A stretch of 7,460 bases of DNA, from positions 1 through 7,460 of the forward strand of contig CAAEKI010000306.1 of assembly GCA_900756495.1 (NCBI GenBank). The letters are read 5' to 3'. Below, in pieces: positions 1-6,121 of the stretch; position 1 is the first letter of the stretch, and every line of letters starts with the position of its first letter. Position numbers and translations under genes: made by a program. Below the pieces are notes generated by a model. The model worked only from the letters and a program-made list of their open reading frames with translations. It was not told the DNA's origin and ran no database searches. The stretch is from an uncultured Oscillospiraceae bacterium. GTDB taxonomy: Bacteria > Bacillota > Clostridia > Oscillospirales > Oscillospiraceae.

Positions 1-60
1 AACCAGAGGTGGTACCGCGTTTCCAAACGCCCTCTGTCCGAAAGGACAGAGGGCGTTTTC
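1..60 (+). promoter_or_regulatory. T-box riboswitch, 3' end only (antiterminator plus terminator), likely tRNA-Tyr responsive
   Basis: The first 19 bases carry the conserved T-box sequence (AGAGGTGGTACCGCG at 5-19), immediately followed by a terminator hairpin, which is the usual order at the end of a T-box leader. In this family, uncharged tRNA pairs its NCCA end with the UGGN bulge and stabilises the antiterminator so that transcription continues. Here the bulge reads UGGU, matching a tRNA with discriminator base A, as tRNA-Tyr has. The downstream genes include tyrS, so tyrosine specificity is inferred. Stem I and the specifier loop lie before the window, so the codon cannot be read. Confidence 0.88.
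27..59 (+). terminator. T-box intrinsic terminator
   Basis: A perfect 13-bp stem (27-39 with 44-56) is closed by a GAAA tetraloop and runs into TTTT at 56-59. The 5' arm follows directly on the T-box sequence, as expected for mutually exclusive terminator and antiterminator folds. It should stop transcription before the Nudix and tyrS genes when tRNA-Tyr is charged. The T-run is short, so some basal read-through is likely. Confidence 0.9.
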
Positions 61-90
61 TGATATGCACCCGATTCGGTGCGGCAAAAG

Positions 91-96
91 AGGAGG
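91..96 (+). promoter_or_regulatory. Ribosome binding site of the Nudix gene
   Basis: AGGAGG followed by GGG is a near-perfect Shine-Dalgarno sequence after the T-box terminator. No ATG, GTG or TTG lies in the Nudix frame at usable spacing. The in-frame ACG at 105 is 8 bases downstream, the usual distance. The TTG at 100-102 is in another frame. This site is the main reason for placing the start near 105. Confidence 0.65.
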
Positions 97-104
97 GGGT
101 TGAC

Positions 105-575
105 ACGGAAGAAAAGTCTTTTGGTGAGAAGCTGCCCGGCATTTGCTACCGGGAGAGGCCCGGCGCCTATGGCGTGGCCTTTGACAGCGACGGACGGACG
201 GCTGTCGTAAAGGTTACCGGCAAGGACGGCGGCTATTTTCTGCTGGGAGGCGGACTGGAGGGGACGGAGACCCACGCCCGGTGCATCCGCCGGGAGTGTC
301 TGGAGGAAGTTGGCCGGTCCGTGACCGTGGGAGCTCCCATCTGTACTGGACATGAGTATATATGGTCGGATAAGGCCGGTGGCTGGCTCCATGTCATCGG
401 TAGCTGCTTTCATATGGAGGTAGGAGAGTTCATCAGCGATGACTCCGAGTCCGACCATGAACTTCTTTGGCTTCCAGTTGAGAAGTGTGTCAGAGAGATG
501 TTTTTACAGTATCAGGCCTGGGCCATTTCCCTGGCCTGGGAGAAAGAAAGGAAGAAACAGCATGACAGTCTATGA
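105..575 (+). CDS. Nudix (MutT-type) hydrolase, first gene of the tyrS operon; start codon uncertain
   Basis: Nudix enzymes hydrolyse nucleoside diphosphates linked to another moiety, using Mg2+ held by the Nudix box. The box is complete at 249-317: G-x5-E-x7-RE-C-L-EE-V-G, with metal-binding Glu at about residues 67-68 if translation begins at 105. It is preceded by the usual FLLGGG strand. The N-terminal stretch FGEKLPG and the block RPGAYGV are typical of small Firmicutes Nudix proteins, as are HELLWLPVEK and the QAWAI tail, so the protein of about 156 residues looks full length. The open frame extends back through the T-box, but that part is not protein-like. ACG at 105 is the only codon at good spacing from the ribosome site; CTG at 60 and GTG at 9 are unlikely. 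The last 14 bases overlap tyrS, suggesting translational coupling. Substrate unknown; diadenosine polyphosphate, a side product of aminoacyl-tRNA synthetases, is one guess from context. Confidence 0.85.
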   Translation, partial: TEEKSFGEKLPGICYRERPGAYGVAFDSDGRTAVVKVTGKDGGYFLLGGGLEGTETHARCIRRECLEEVGRSVTVGAPICTGHEYIWSDKAGGWLHVIGSCFHMEVGEFISDDSESDHELLWLPVEKCVREMFLQYQAWAISLAWEKERKKQHDSL

Positions 576-1785
576 AGAGCTGAAGGCCCGGGGGCTTATT
601 GCTCAGGTTACAAATGAAGAAGAGATCTCCAAGATGATCAACGAGGGAAGAGCTGTATTTTATATCGGCTTCGATCCCACTGCCGATTCCCTTCACGTAG
701 GGCACTTTATGGCACTGTGCCTGATGAAGCGCCTTCAGATGGCGGGAAACCGCCCGATTGCTCTCATCGGCGGAGGTACCGGTATGATCGGCGATCCCTC
801 CGGCCGCTCCGATATGCGGACCATGATGACCCCGGAGACAATCCAGCATAACTGCGACTGCTTCAAGAAGCAGATGGAGCGTTTTATTGAATTTGGAGAG
901 GGCAAAGCCAGGATGATCAACAATGCAGACTGGCTTCTGAAGCTCAACTATGTAGAACTTCTGCGGGAAGTCGGCGCGTGCTTCTCGGTGAACAATATGC
1001 TGCGGGCTGAGTGCTACAAGCAGCGCATGGAGAAGGGACTCTCCTTCCTGGAGTTCAACTATATGATTATGCAGTCCTACGACTTTTACTATCTGTTCCA
1101 GCACTATGGCTGCAATATGCAGTTTGGTGGAGATGACCAGTGGTCCAATATGCTGGGCGGAACTGAGCTGATCAGGCGCAAACTTGGCAAGGACGCACAT
1201 GCCATGACAATTACACTGCTGCTCAATTCCGAGGGAAAGAAGATGGGCAAGACACAATCAGGGGCTGTTTGGCTGGATCCCAACAAGACCTCTCCCTACG
1301 ACTTCTACCAGTACTGGCGCAATGTGGGCGATGCGGATGTGCTGAAATGCCTGCGTATGCTCACTTTCCTGCCCATTGAGCAGATTGATGAGATGGATCA
1401 GTGGGAGGGGGCCCAGCTCAACACAGCCAAAGAGATTCTGGCCTTTGAGCTGACCAAACTGGTTCACGGCGAGGAAGAGGCAACCAAAGCCCAGGAGGCT
1501 GCCCGTGCTCTCTTTTCTACCGGAGGGGACAAGAGCAATATGCCGTCCACCCAGTTGTCTGAGAGCGATCTCACAGAGGGTTCCATTACCATTCTGGAGC
1601 TCATGGTTCGTTCAGGTCTCGCTCCCTCCAAAAAGGAAGCGCGCCGCCTGGTAGAGCAGGGCGGCGTGGAGGTCAACGGCACGAAAGTTACGGATTTTAC
1701 TGTTTCTTACAATGCCCAGCAGCTCTCCGGCGAAGGAGTGACTGTCAAAAAGGGAAAAAAGGTATTTCATCGGATCTTCCTGTAA
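562..1785 (+). CDS. tyrS: Tyrosyl-tRNA synthetase (tyrosine--tRNA ligase)
   Basis: Cytosolic class I aminoacyl-tRNA synthetase that activates tyrosine with ATP and charges tRNA-Tyr. The ATG at 562 gives 407 residues; the frame is open further upstream, but this start aligns with the family and is preceded by a purine-rich AAAGGA site at 546-551. Key residues match the Geobacillus stearothermophilus enzyme almost one for one: Tyr34, Asp38, Thr40, the HIGH-type motif HVGH at 45-48, Asp78 in GDPSGR, YDF near 173, and GGDDQW at 189-194. The KMSKS loop is KMGKT at 227-231, the common form in TyrRS. An S4-like RNA-binding domain fills about 340-407. Control by the T-box at 1-60 fits its role: shortage of charged tRNA-Tyr should raise synthesis. 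It overlaps the Nudix gene by 14 bases. No truncation or missing catalytic residue seen. Confidence 0.98.
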   Translation: MTVYEELKARGLIAQVTNEEEISKMINEGRAVFYIGFDPTADSLHVGHFMALCLMKRLQMAGNRPIALIGGGTGMIGDPSGRSDMRTMMTPETIQHNCDCFKKQMERFIEFGEGKARMINNADWLLKLNYVELLREVGACFSVNNMLRAECYKQRMEKGLSFLEFNYMIMQSYDFYYLFQHYGCNMQFGGDDQWSNMLGGTELIRRKLGKDAHAMTITLLLNSEGKKMGKTQSGAVWLDPNKTSPYDFYQYWRNVGDADVLKCLRMLTFLPIEQIDEMDQWEGAQLNTAKEILAFELTKLVHGEEEATKAQEAARALFSTGGDKSNMPSTQLSESDLTEGSITILELMVRSGLAPSKKEARRLVEQGGVEVNGTKVTDFTVSYNAQQLSGEGVTVKKGKKVFHRIFL

Positions 1786-1821
1786 GTGAACAAGGTATCG
1801 GGAGAAATATATCCAAGCTTT

Positions 1822-1860
1822 TGCGAAACGGCACGGCCCTCAAGGCCATGCCGTTTCGCA
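1822..1860 (+). terminator. Long hairpin after tyrS, probable transcript end
   Basis: TGCGAAACGGCA (1822-1833) pairs perfectly with 1849-1860. After one C/A mismatch, GGCC (1835-1838) pairs with GGCC (1844-1847) around a CTCAA loop, giving 16 pairs in all. There is no T-run on either side, so it is not a textbook intrinsic terminator and may instead protect the mRNA 3' end. A T6 run at 1915-1920, after only weak GC-rich pairing, could be the actual stop point. The rest of 1786-1985 holds the next promoter and no gene. Confidence 0.55.
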
Positions 1861-1923
1861 TGTATGTGACAACGGACGGGATAACGCTTGATTCACGCGT
1901 TCAACTCCGCGCGCTTTTTTCTG

Positions 1924-1953
1924 TTGCACGTGACGGGACGGGCGTGATACAAT
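1924..1953 (+). promoter_or_regulatory. Sigma-A-type promoter for the AI-2E family permease
   Basis: TTGCAC at 1924-1929 and TACAAT at 1948-1953 are separated by 18 bases, and a TG at 1945-1946 makes an extended -10. The predicted start of transcription, near 1960, leaves a leader of about 25 bases before the TTG start codon at 1986, just enough for the ribosome site. No operator-like repeat overlaps it. Confidence 0.65.
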
Positions 1954-1985
1954 AAAGATGTGATTAAGAAAGGGGGCGTGGGCCC

Positions 1986-3188
1986 TTGAGAAAAAAGCAC
2001 AAATGGTGGACTTTGGATACCAGATCGATCTCCAATTTGATTGTAGTCATAATTGGGATCCTGTTTTTCCTGGGATTGTCACACTTTGATATTGTCTGGG
2101 CAGCAATTTCTAAAATTGTAGGGGTATTTACCCCCTTTATTGCCGGATTTATTATTGCTTTTTTGCTTAACGCTCCCGTGATGTTCTTTGAGCGGAAACT
2201 CTACCACAAGGTAAAGTTAAAACGCGGGCTATCTGTGCTTACCGTCTATGTCATTGCGTTTGCTGTATTGGTTATCCTGCTCTATGCTATAATTCCTTCT
2301 GTGGCTGACAGCGTCATGGAGCTTATCAATAACTTCAAAATTTATTTGGCTAATTTAAATGACTTTCTTCAGCAGACAGTTGATCAACTGAATCTGGATG
2401 GAGTGGAGGAAGTTGACGACCTGTTGGCCATGTTCCTCGGTTCTTATGAGGATGTCATGGAATGGTTTTCGGATCAGGTCAATCAAATCATGCCCCAAAT
2501 TCTCAACGTTGGAGTGGCGGTTGGCAGCGGCTTTATTTCGGCGATTACCGCCATCATTTCTTCTGTTTACATGCTCCTTGCCAAGGATAAGCTTAAGCCT
2601 CAGACCAAAAAGCTTCTCTATGCAATCGTTCCAAAGCGCAGGTCTGATCAGGTGCTGGATATCCTGCGCTACGCTCATAAGATATTTGTTGGGTTCATTA
2701 ACGGCAAGTTGATTGACAGCGCTATTATCGGCGTGTTGTGCTTTATCTTCTGTATGATCCTAAATATTCCCTTTGCTGTCCTGGTCAGTGTAATTGTTGG
2801 AGTGACGAATATCATCCCCTTCTTCGGCCCCTTTATCGGAGCAATTCCCTGTCTGATGATCCTTGTCATCGTTGACCCCTTTGGTGCCCTGAAGTTTCTG
2901 ATTTTGATCATTGTCCTTCAGCAGTTTGACGGCAATATTCTAGGTCCTAAGATCTTGGGGGACAGCACAGGGCTCTCGGCACTTTGGGTATTGGTGTCCA
3001 TCGTCGTAGGCGGCGGGCTCTTCGGCTTTATTGGTATGCTCCTTGGAGTGCCTACCTTCGCCGTTATCTATGCCCTGGTGAGAGGATGGACGAATAACCG
3101 TCTGAAGGAAAAAGGGTTGGATGCCAACGGTAATCCTCTTTGCAAGGAGGAGAACGCTGTGCCGGAAGAACGCTCTGATATGGAGTAA
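1986..3188 (+). CDS. AI-2E family transporter (PerM/TqsA/YtvI-type membrane permease)
   Basis: A 400-residue polytopic membrane protein of the AI-2E transporter superfamily. Hydrophobic segments lie at about 14-33, 38-64, 83-104, 175-200, 240-262, 264-310 (two helices) and 333-363. The family's soluble segment between the third and fourth lies at about 105-174. The C-terminal half shows the signature region: NIIPFFGPFIGAIP at about 275-288, then QQFDGNILGPKILGDSTGL at about 312-330 and a glycine-rich final helix pair. The charged tail (364-400) is probably cytoplasmic. The start is TTG, supported by AAAGGGGG at 1969-1976; no ATG or GTG offers a better N-terminus. Family members have been tied to autoinducer-2 export, Na+/H+ exchange and sporulation (YtvI), so the substrate cannot be assigned. 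It has its own promoter and terminator and appears monocistronic, with no neighbour pointing to quorum sensing. Confidence 0.92.
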   Translation: MRKKHKWWTLDTRSISNLIVVIIGILFFLGLSHFDIVWAAISKIVGVFTPFIAGFIIAFLLNAPVMFFERKLYHKVKLKRGLSVLTVYVIAFAVLVILLYAIIPSVADSVMELINNFKIYLANLNDFLQQTVDQLNLDGVEEVDDLLAMFLGSYEDVMEWFSDQVNQIMPQILNVGVAVGSGFISAITAIISSVYMLLAKDKLKPQTKKLLYAIVPKRRSDQVLDILRYAHKIFVGFINGKLIDSAIIGVLCFIFCMILNIPFAVLVSVIVGVTNIIPFFGPFIGAIPCLMILVIVDPFGALKFLILIIVLQQFDGNILGPKILGDSTGLSALWVLVSIVVGGGLFGFIGMLLGVPTFAVIYALVRGWTNNRLKEKGLDANGNPLCKEENAVPEERSDME

Positions 3189-3211
3189 TCTATCACGGCA
3201 TATTTGGTGCA

Positions 3212-3245
3212 AAAAGGCCGCGCTTCGCAGGAGGTGCGGTCTTTT
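3212..3245 (+). terminator. Intrinsic terminator after the AI-2E family permease
   Basis: AAAAGGCCGC (3212-3221) pairs with GCGGTCTTTT (3236-3245) through 10 base pairs including one G-T wobble, with a 14-base loop. The 3' arm ends in a T-run preceded by an A-run in the 5' arm, typical of an intrinsic terminator. It sits 24 bases after the stop codon and separates the permease from the aminotransferase promoter. Confidence 0.75.
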
Positions 3246-3309
3246 GATGCATATGTATGAAATATACCCTTAAAAATCATTCAAATTTTACGACAGAATT
3301 GAAAACGGT

Positions 3310-3327
3310 ACTTGCAATTTTGCAAGT
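3310..3327 (+). promoter_or_regulatory. Palindromic candidate operator over the -35 element
   Basis: ACTTGCAATTTTGCAAGT is a perfect inverted repeat of 8-bp half-sites around two T bases. It covers the whole -35 hexamer and ten bases of the spacer, where a dimeric repressor would block RNA polymerase. Its size and symmetry suit a dimeric helix-turn-helix regulator such as a MarR-type protein, but no regulator gene is in the window and none can be named. As RNA it would be a weak AT-rich hairpin upstream of the start site, so a DNA role is more likely. Confidence 0.5.
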
Positions 3328-3340
3328 TGCGTCATATAAT
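3312..3340 (+). promoter_or_regulatory. Sigma-A-type promoter of the aminotransferase gene
   Basis: TTGCAA (3312-3317) and a perfect TATAAT (3335-3340) are spaced by 17 bases, close to the housekeeping consensus. Transcription should begin near 3347, giving a leader of about 30 bases before the ATG at 3378. The -35 hexamer and half of the spacer are part of an 18-bp palindrome. Confidence 0.8.
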
Positions 3341-3377
3341 GTGTCATGCTGAGTTTTGATTTAGAGGAGAGATTTCC

Positions 3378-4568
3378 ATGAAGCCGCTTTCCAGCATTGC
3401 AGAGGCTGTCCAAGCCTCCAGTACCATGGCGATTGACGCCCTGTTTAAACAGATGAAGGCAGACGGAATCGATGTCATCGGCTTTGGTGCGGGTGAGCCA
3501 GACTTCGATACACCGGATGATATTAAGGCGGCCGGTATCGCTGCAATTGAAAATAACCAAACCCGCTATACGCCTGCTGCCGGCACGGTAGAACTGCGCC
3601 AGGCTGTCTGCGATCGGATGAAGGCAGACTGCGGCCTGGAGTATAAACCCAGTCAGGTAATTGCCACCAGCGGTGCCAAGCATGCAGTGTACATTGCTCT
3701 GCGGGCTCTGGTGAATCCCGGCGACGAGGTCATTCTCCCGGCGCCTTTTTGGGTCAGCTATTATGAGCTGATTAAGATGGTTGGCGGAACACCTGTCGTC
3801 ATCACCGCCACGGAGGAGGAACACTTTAAGCTGACGCCGGAAAAGCTTTCTGCCGCAGTAACCCCCAGGACAAAAGCGCTCATCCTCAATAATCCCTCCA
3901 ATCCTACCGGCATGATGTATAACAGGGAGGAACTCCAGGCCATTGCCGATGTCTGCGTGAAAAATGAGATTTATGTTGTGGATGACGAGATTTATTATGG
4001 CCTGGTTTATGATGGAGCTAAATTTGTCAGTCTTCCCAGTCTTGGCCCTGAGATCAAGGATTTATGCATTCTTATCAACGGAGTTTCCAAGTCCTATGCG
4101 ATGACTGGCTGGCGTATCGGATATGCATGTGCCAACGACCGGATCGCCAAAGTTATGGCCAACTATTTGAGTCACTCTACCGGTTCCCCCAGCACCATCT
4201 CTCAAAAAGCATCGGTGACGGCGCTCAACGCCCCGCAGGATGAGGTAGAGAAGATGCGGCAGGCCTTTGAGGAGCGCCGAGACTATATTGTGGCGCGAAT
4301 GAACAGCATCCCGGGCGTCAGCTGTATTAAGCCAGAGGGGGCGTTTTACGTCATGATGAACCTGGAGCAGATTCTAGGCAGGACGCTCTACGGGGTTCAG
4401 ATTGAGACCTCTGATGACTTTGCCGGTCTGTTTCTGAAAAAGGGACTGGTAGCTGTGGTGCCCGGGACCGGCTTCGGCGCTCCCAATTTTGTCCGTTGGT
4501 CGTATGCCACTTCTATGGACAACATCAAAGAAGGCCTTAATCGGCTGGAGAAATTTTTGGCAGAATAA
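3378..4568 (+). CDS. PLP-dependent class I aminotransferase, aspartate aminotransferase (I-beta) type
   Basis: A 396-residue fold-type I PLP enzyme, probably transferring the amino group between aspartate and 2-oxoglutarate in the cytosol. The active-site set is complete: SNPTG with Asn175, DDEIY with Asp203 (PLP ring nitrogen) and Tyr206, the Schiff-base Lys238 in SKSYAMTGWRIGY, and Arg373 in FVRWSYATS for the substrate alpha-carboxylate. The N-terminal GFGAGEPDFDTP and PAPFWVSYYE are hallmarks of the I-beta subgroup (Bacillus AspB, Thermus AspAT). Some of this subgroup also act on prephenate or aromatic amino acids, so the substrate is not certain. The ATG at 3378 follows GAGGAGAG at good spacing. 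It has its own promoter with a palindrome at the -35 and a following hairpin, so it may be regulated separately. The purB gene begins 89 bases downstream. Confidence 0.93.
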   Translation: MKPLSSIAEAVQASSTMAIDALFKQMKADGIDVIGFGAGEPDFDTPDDIKAAGIAAIENNQTRYTPAAGTVELRQAVCDRMKADCGLEYKPSQVIATSGAKHAVYIALRALVNPGDEVILPAPFWVSYYELIKMVGGTPVVITATEEEHFKLTPEKLSAAVTPRTKALILNNPSNPTGMMYNREELQAIADVCVKNEIYVVDDEIYYGLVYDGAKFVSLPSLGPEIKDLCILINGVSKSYAMTGWRIGYACANDRIAKVMANYLSHSTGSPSTISQKASVTALNAPQDEVEKMRQAFEERRDYIVARMNSIPGVSCIKPEGAFYVMMNLEQILGRTLYGVQIETSDDFAGLFLKKGLVAVVPGTGFGAPNFVRWSYATSMDNIKEGLNRLEKFLAE

Positions 4569-4582
4569 TTCCTCAGAAGCGT

Positions 4583-4607
4583 AGAGGCGGGCCTTGTGCC
4601 CGCCTCT
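4583..4607 (+). terminator. Hairpin terminator after the aminotransferase gene
   Basis: AGAGGCGGGC (4583-4592) pairs perfectly with 4598-4607 around a CTTGT loop. The following bases (GATTTATGTTATT) are T-rich but interrupted, so termination may be partial. No convincing promoter is visible between here and purB at 4658, so some read-through into purB is plausible. Confidence 0.65.
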
Positions 4608-4657
4608 GATTTATGTTATTCTATGTCCGAATATAAATCAGTAAAAGAGGTCTGTCC

Positions 4658-6091
4658 ATGAAGAATATTTATGAGAGCCCACTGTCCTCGCGCTACGCCA
4701 GTGATGAAATGCAGTATATCTTTTCGCCGGACAAAAAATTCTCCACCTGGCGCCGCCTGTGGGTGGCTCTGGCACGGGCCGAAATGGAATTGGGCCTGCC
4801 CATCACTCCGGCCCAAGTAGAGGAGCTGGAGGCGCACCTTACCGACATTGACTATGAAGCAGCCGCTCAATATGAAAAAAAGCTTCGCCACGACGTGATG
4901 GCCCATGTTCATACCTATGGCGAATGCTGCCCGAACGCCATGCCCATTATCCATCTGGGCGCTACCAGCTGCTATGTAGGCGATAACACCGATATCATTC
5001 TGATGCGGGAGGCTCTGTGTCTGGTCCGGGACAAGCTGGTGCGCGTGCTGGATGCCTTGGCCAGGTTTGCTGACCAGTATAAGGCCCTGCCTACTTTGGG
5101 CTTCACGCACTTTCAGCCTGCCCAGCTTGTCACTGTGGGCAAGCGGGCCACTCTCTGGATGAATGAACTGCTTATGGATTTGGATGAGGTGGATTACCGA
5201 ATCTCCCACCTCCAGCTCCTAGGTTCCAAGGGAACCACCGGGACCCAGGCCTCCTTCCTGGAACTGTTTGAAGGAGATCATGAGAAGTGCCGGGAGTTGG
5301 AGCGAAAGGTAGCGCATGAGATGGGCTTTTCCTCTACGGTTCCGGTCAGCGGCCAGACCTATTCCCGAAAGGTGGATACTGCGGTACTCTCCACGCTGTC
5401 CGGTATCGCACAGAGCGCCAGCAAGTTTGCCACCGATCTGCGCCTGCTGTGCCACTTGAAAGAGGTGGAAGAGCCTTTTGAAAAGAATCAGATTGGCTCC
5501 TCAGCCATGCCCTATAAGCGCAATCCCATGCGGTGTGAGCGCATCTGTGCTTTGGCCCGCTATGTAATGGTGGATGCCCTGAACCCGGCTATTACCGCCG
5601 CCGGTCAGTGGTTTGAGCGCACGCTGGACGATTCGGCCAACAAGCGGCTCTCCGTCCCCGAGGCCTTTTTGGCCGTGGACGCCATCCTGAATATCTATGC
5701 CAATGTGGCCTCCGGTCTGGTGGTCCATGAAAAGGTCATTGAGCGACATATTCTGGAGGAGCTGCCCTTTATGGCCAGCGAAAATATTATGATGGACGCG
5801 GTAAAGAGAGGAGGTAACCGTCAGGAGCTTCATGAGCGCATCCGTGTGCTCTCCCAGGAGGCCGGCCGCAATGTGAAGGATAAGGGCCTGAGCAACAACT
5901 TAATCGATCTCATTGCCGCAGATCCTATGTTTGGCATGAGCAAGGAGGAACTCACCGCTCATCTGGAACCGGCGCGGTATATTGGCCGTTGCCCGGAACA
6001 GGTCAGCGAGTTTCTGGACAGTTCCGTTCGCCCGGTACTTGAAAAGTATGCCGCCGCGCTGAGCGGGAAGAATGCAGATCTGAAGGTATAA
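4658..6091 (+). CDS. purB: Adenylosuccinate lyase
   Basis: Cleaves SAICAR to AICAR and adenylosuccinate to AMP, releasing fumarate each time: the eighth step of IMP synthesis and the last step to AMP. It belongs to the fumarase/aspartase superfamily and works as a homotetramer. The three conserved regions are present: RHDVMAHVH with His79, TLGFTHFQPAQL with the catalytic His151, and the flexible loop GSSAMPYKRNP (280-290) with the catalytic serine at 281-282. At 477 residues it is longer than many bacterial PurB proteins (about 430-456). Conserved strings such as IIHLGATSCYVGDNTD and QWFERTLDDSAN resemble the animal ADSL form. The ATG at 4658 lies after an AGAGG site. pfkA starts 30 bases after its stop, suggesting cotranscription. 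No purine riboswitch or PurR-type site was recognised upstream. Confidence 0.97.
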   Translation: MKNIYESPLSSRYASDEMQYIFSPDKKFSTWRRLWVALARAEMELGLPITPAQVEELEAHLTDIDYEAAAQYEKKLRHDVMAHVHTYGECCPNAMPIIHLGATSCYVGDNTDIILMREALCLVRDKLVRVLDALARFADQYKALPTLGFTHFQPAQLVTVGKRATLWMNELLMDLDEVDYRISHLQLLGSKGTTGTQASFLELFEGDHEKCRELERKVAHEMGFSSTVPVSGQTYSRKVDTAVLSTLSGIAQSASKFATDLRLLCHLKEVEEPFEKNQIGSSAMPYKRNPMRCERICALARYVMVDALNPAITAAGQWFERTLDDSANKRLSVPEAFLAVDAILNIYANVASGLVVHEKVIERHILEELPFMASENIMMDAVKRGGNRQELHERIRVLSQEAGRNVKDKGLSNNLIDLIAADPMFGMSKEELTAHLEPARYIGRCPEQVSEFLDSSVRPVLEKYAAALSGKNADLKV

Positions 6092-6121
6092 CGTTCAATT
6101 TGATTTCAGGAGGTCTGGACT

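Noticed and set aside
9..104. Upstream extension of the Nudix frame to GTG at position 9
   Set aside because: It would place the start inside the T-box antiterminator and translate the terminator stem; the residues are not protein-like and the ribosome site is at 91-96.
439..561. Upstream extension of the tyrS frame to ATG at 439
   Set aside because: It overlaps the Nudix coding region fully and adds 41 residues absent from TyrRS; the start at 562 matches family numbering exactly.
490..1257. Long minus-strand open frame of 255 codons opposite tyrS
   Set aside because: It lies antisense to the well-conserved tyrS, has no recognisable domain, and its His/Gln/Cys-rich composition is typical of a shadow frame.
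1883..1920. Possible second terminator after tyrS (AACGC/GCGTT stem, later T6 run)
   Set aside because: The stem has only five pairs and is not adjacent to the T-run; kept only as a possible helper for the hairpin at 1822-1860.
2355..2712. Open frames on both strands within the AI-2E permease gene
   Set aside because: They are shadows of a convincing polytopic membrane protein and show no domain of their own.
4594..4622. Possible purB promoter TTGTGC / TATTCT with 17-bp spacing
   Set aside because: Only three and four of six bases match consensus, and the -35 would lie inside the terminator hairpin.
4608..4639. Inverted repeat GATTTAT...ATAAATC before purB
   Set aside because: Seven AT-rich bases with 18-base spacing can easily arise by chance and it does not frame a promoter.
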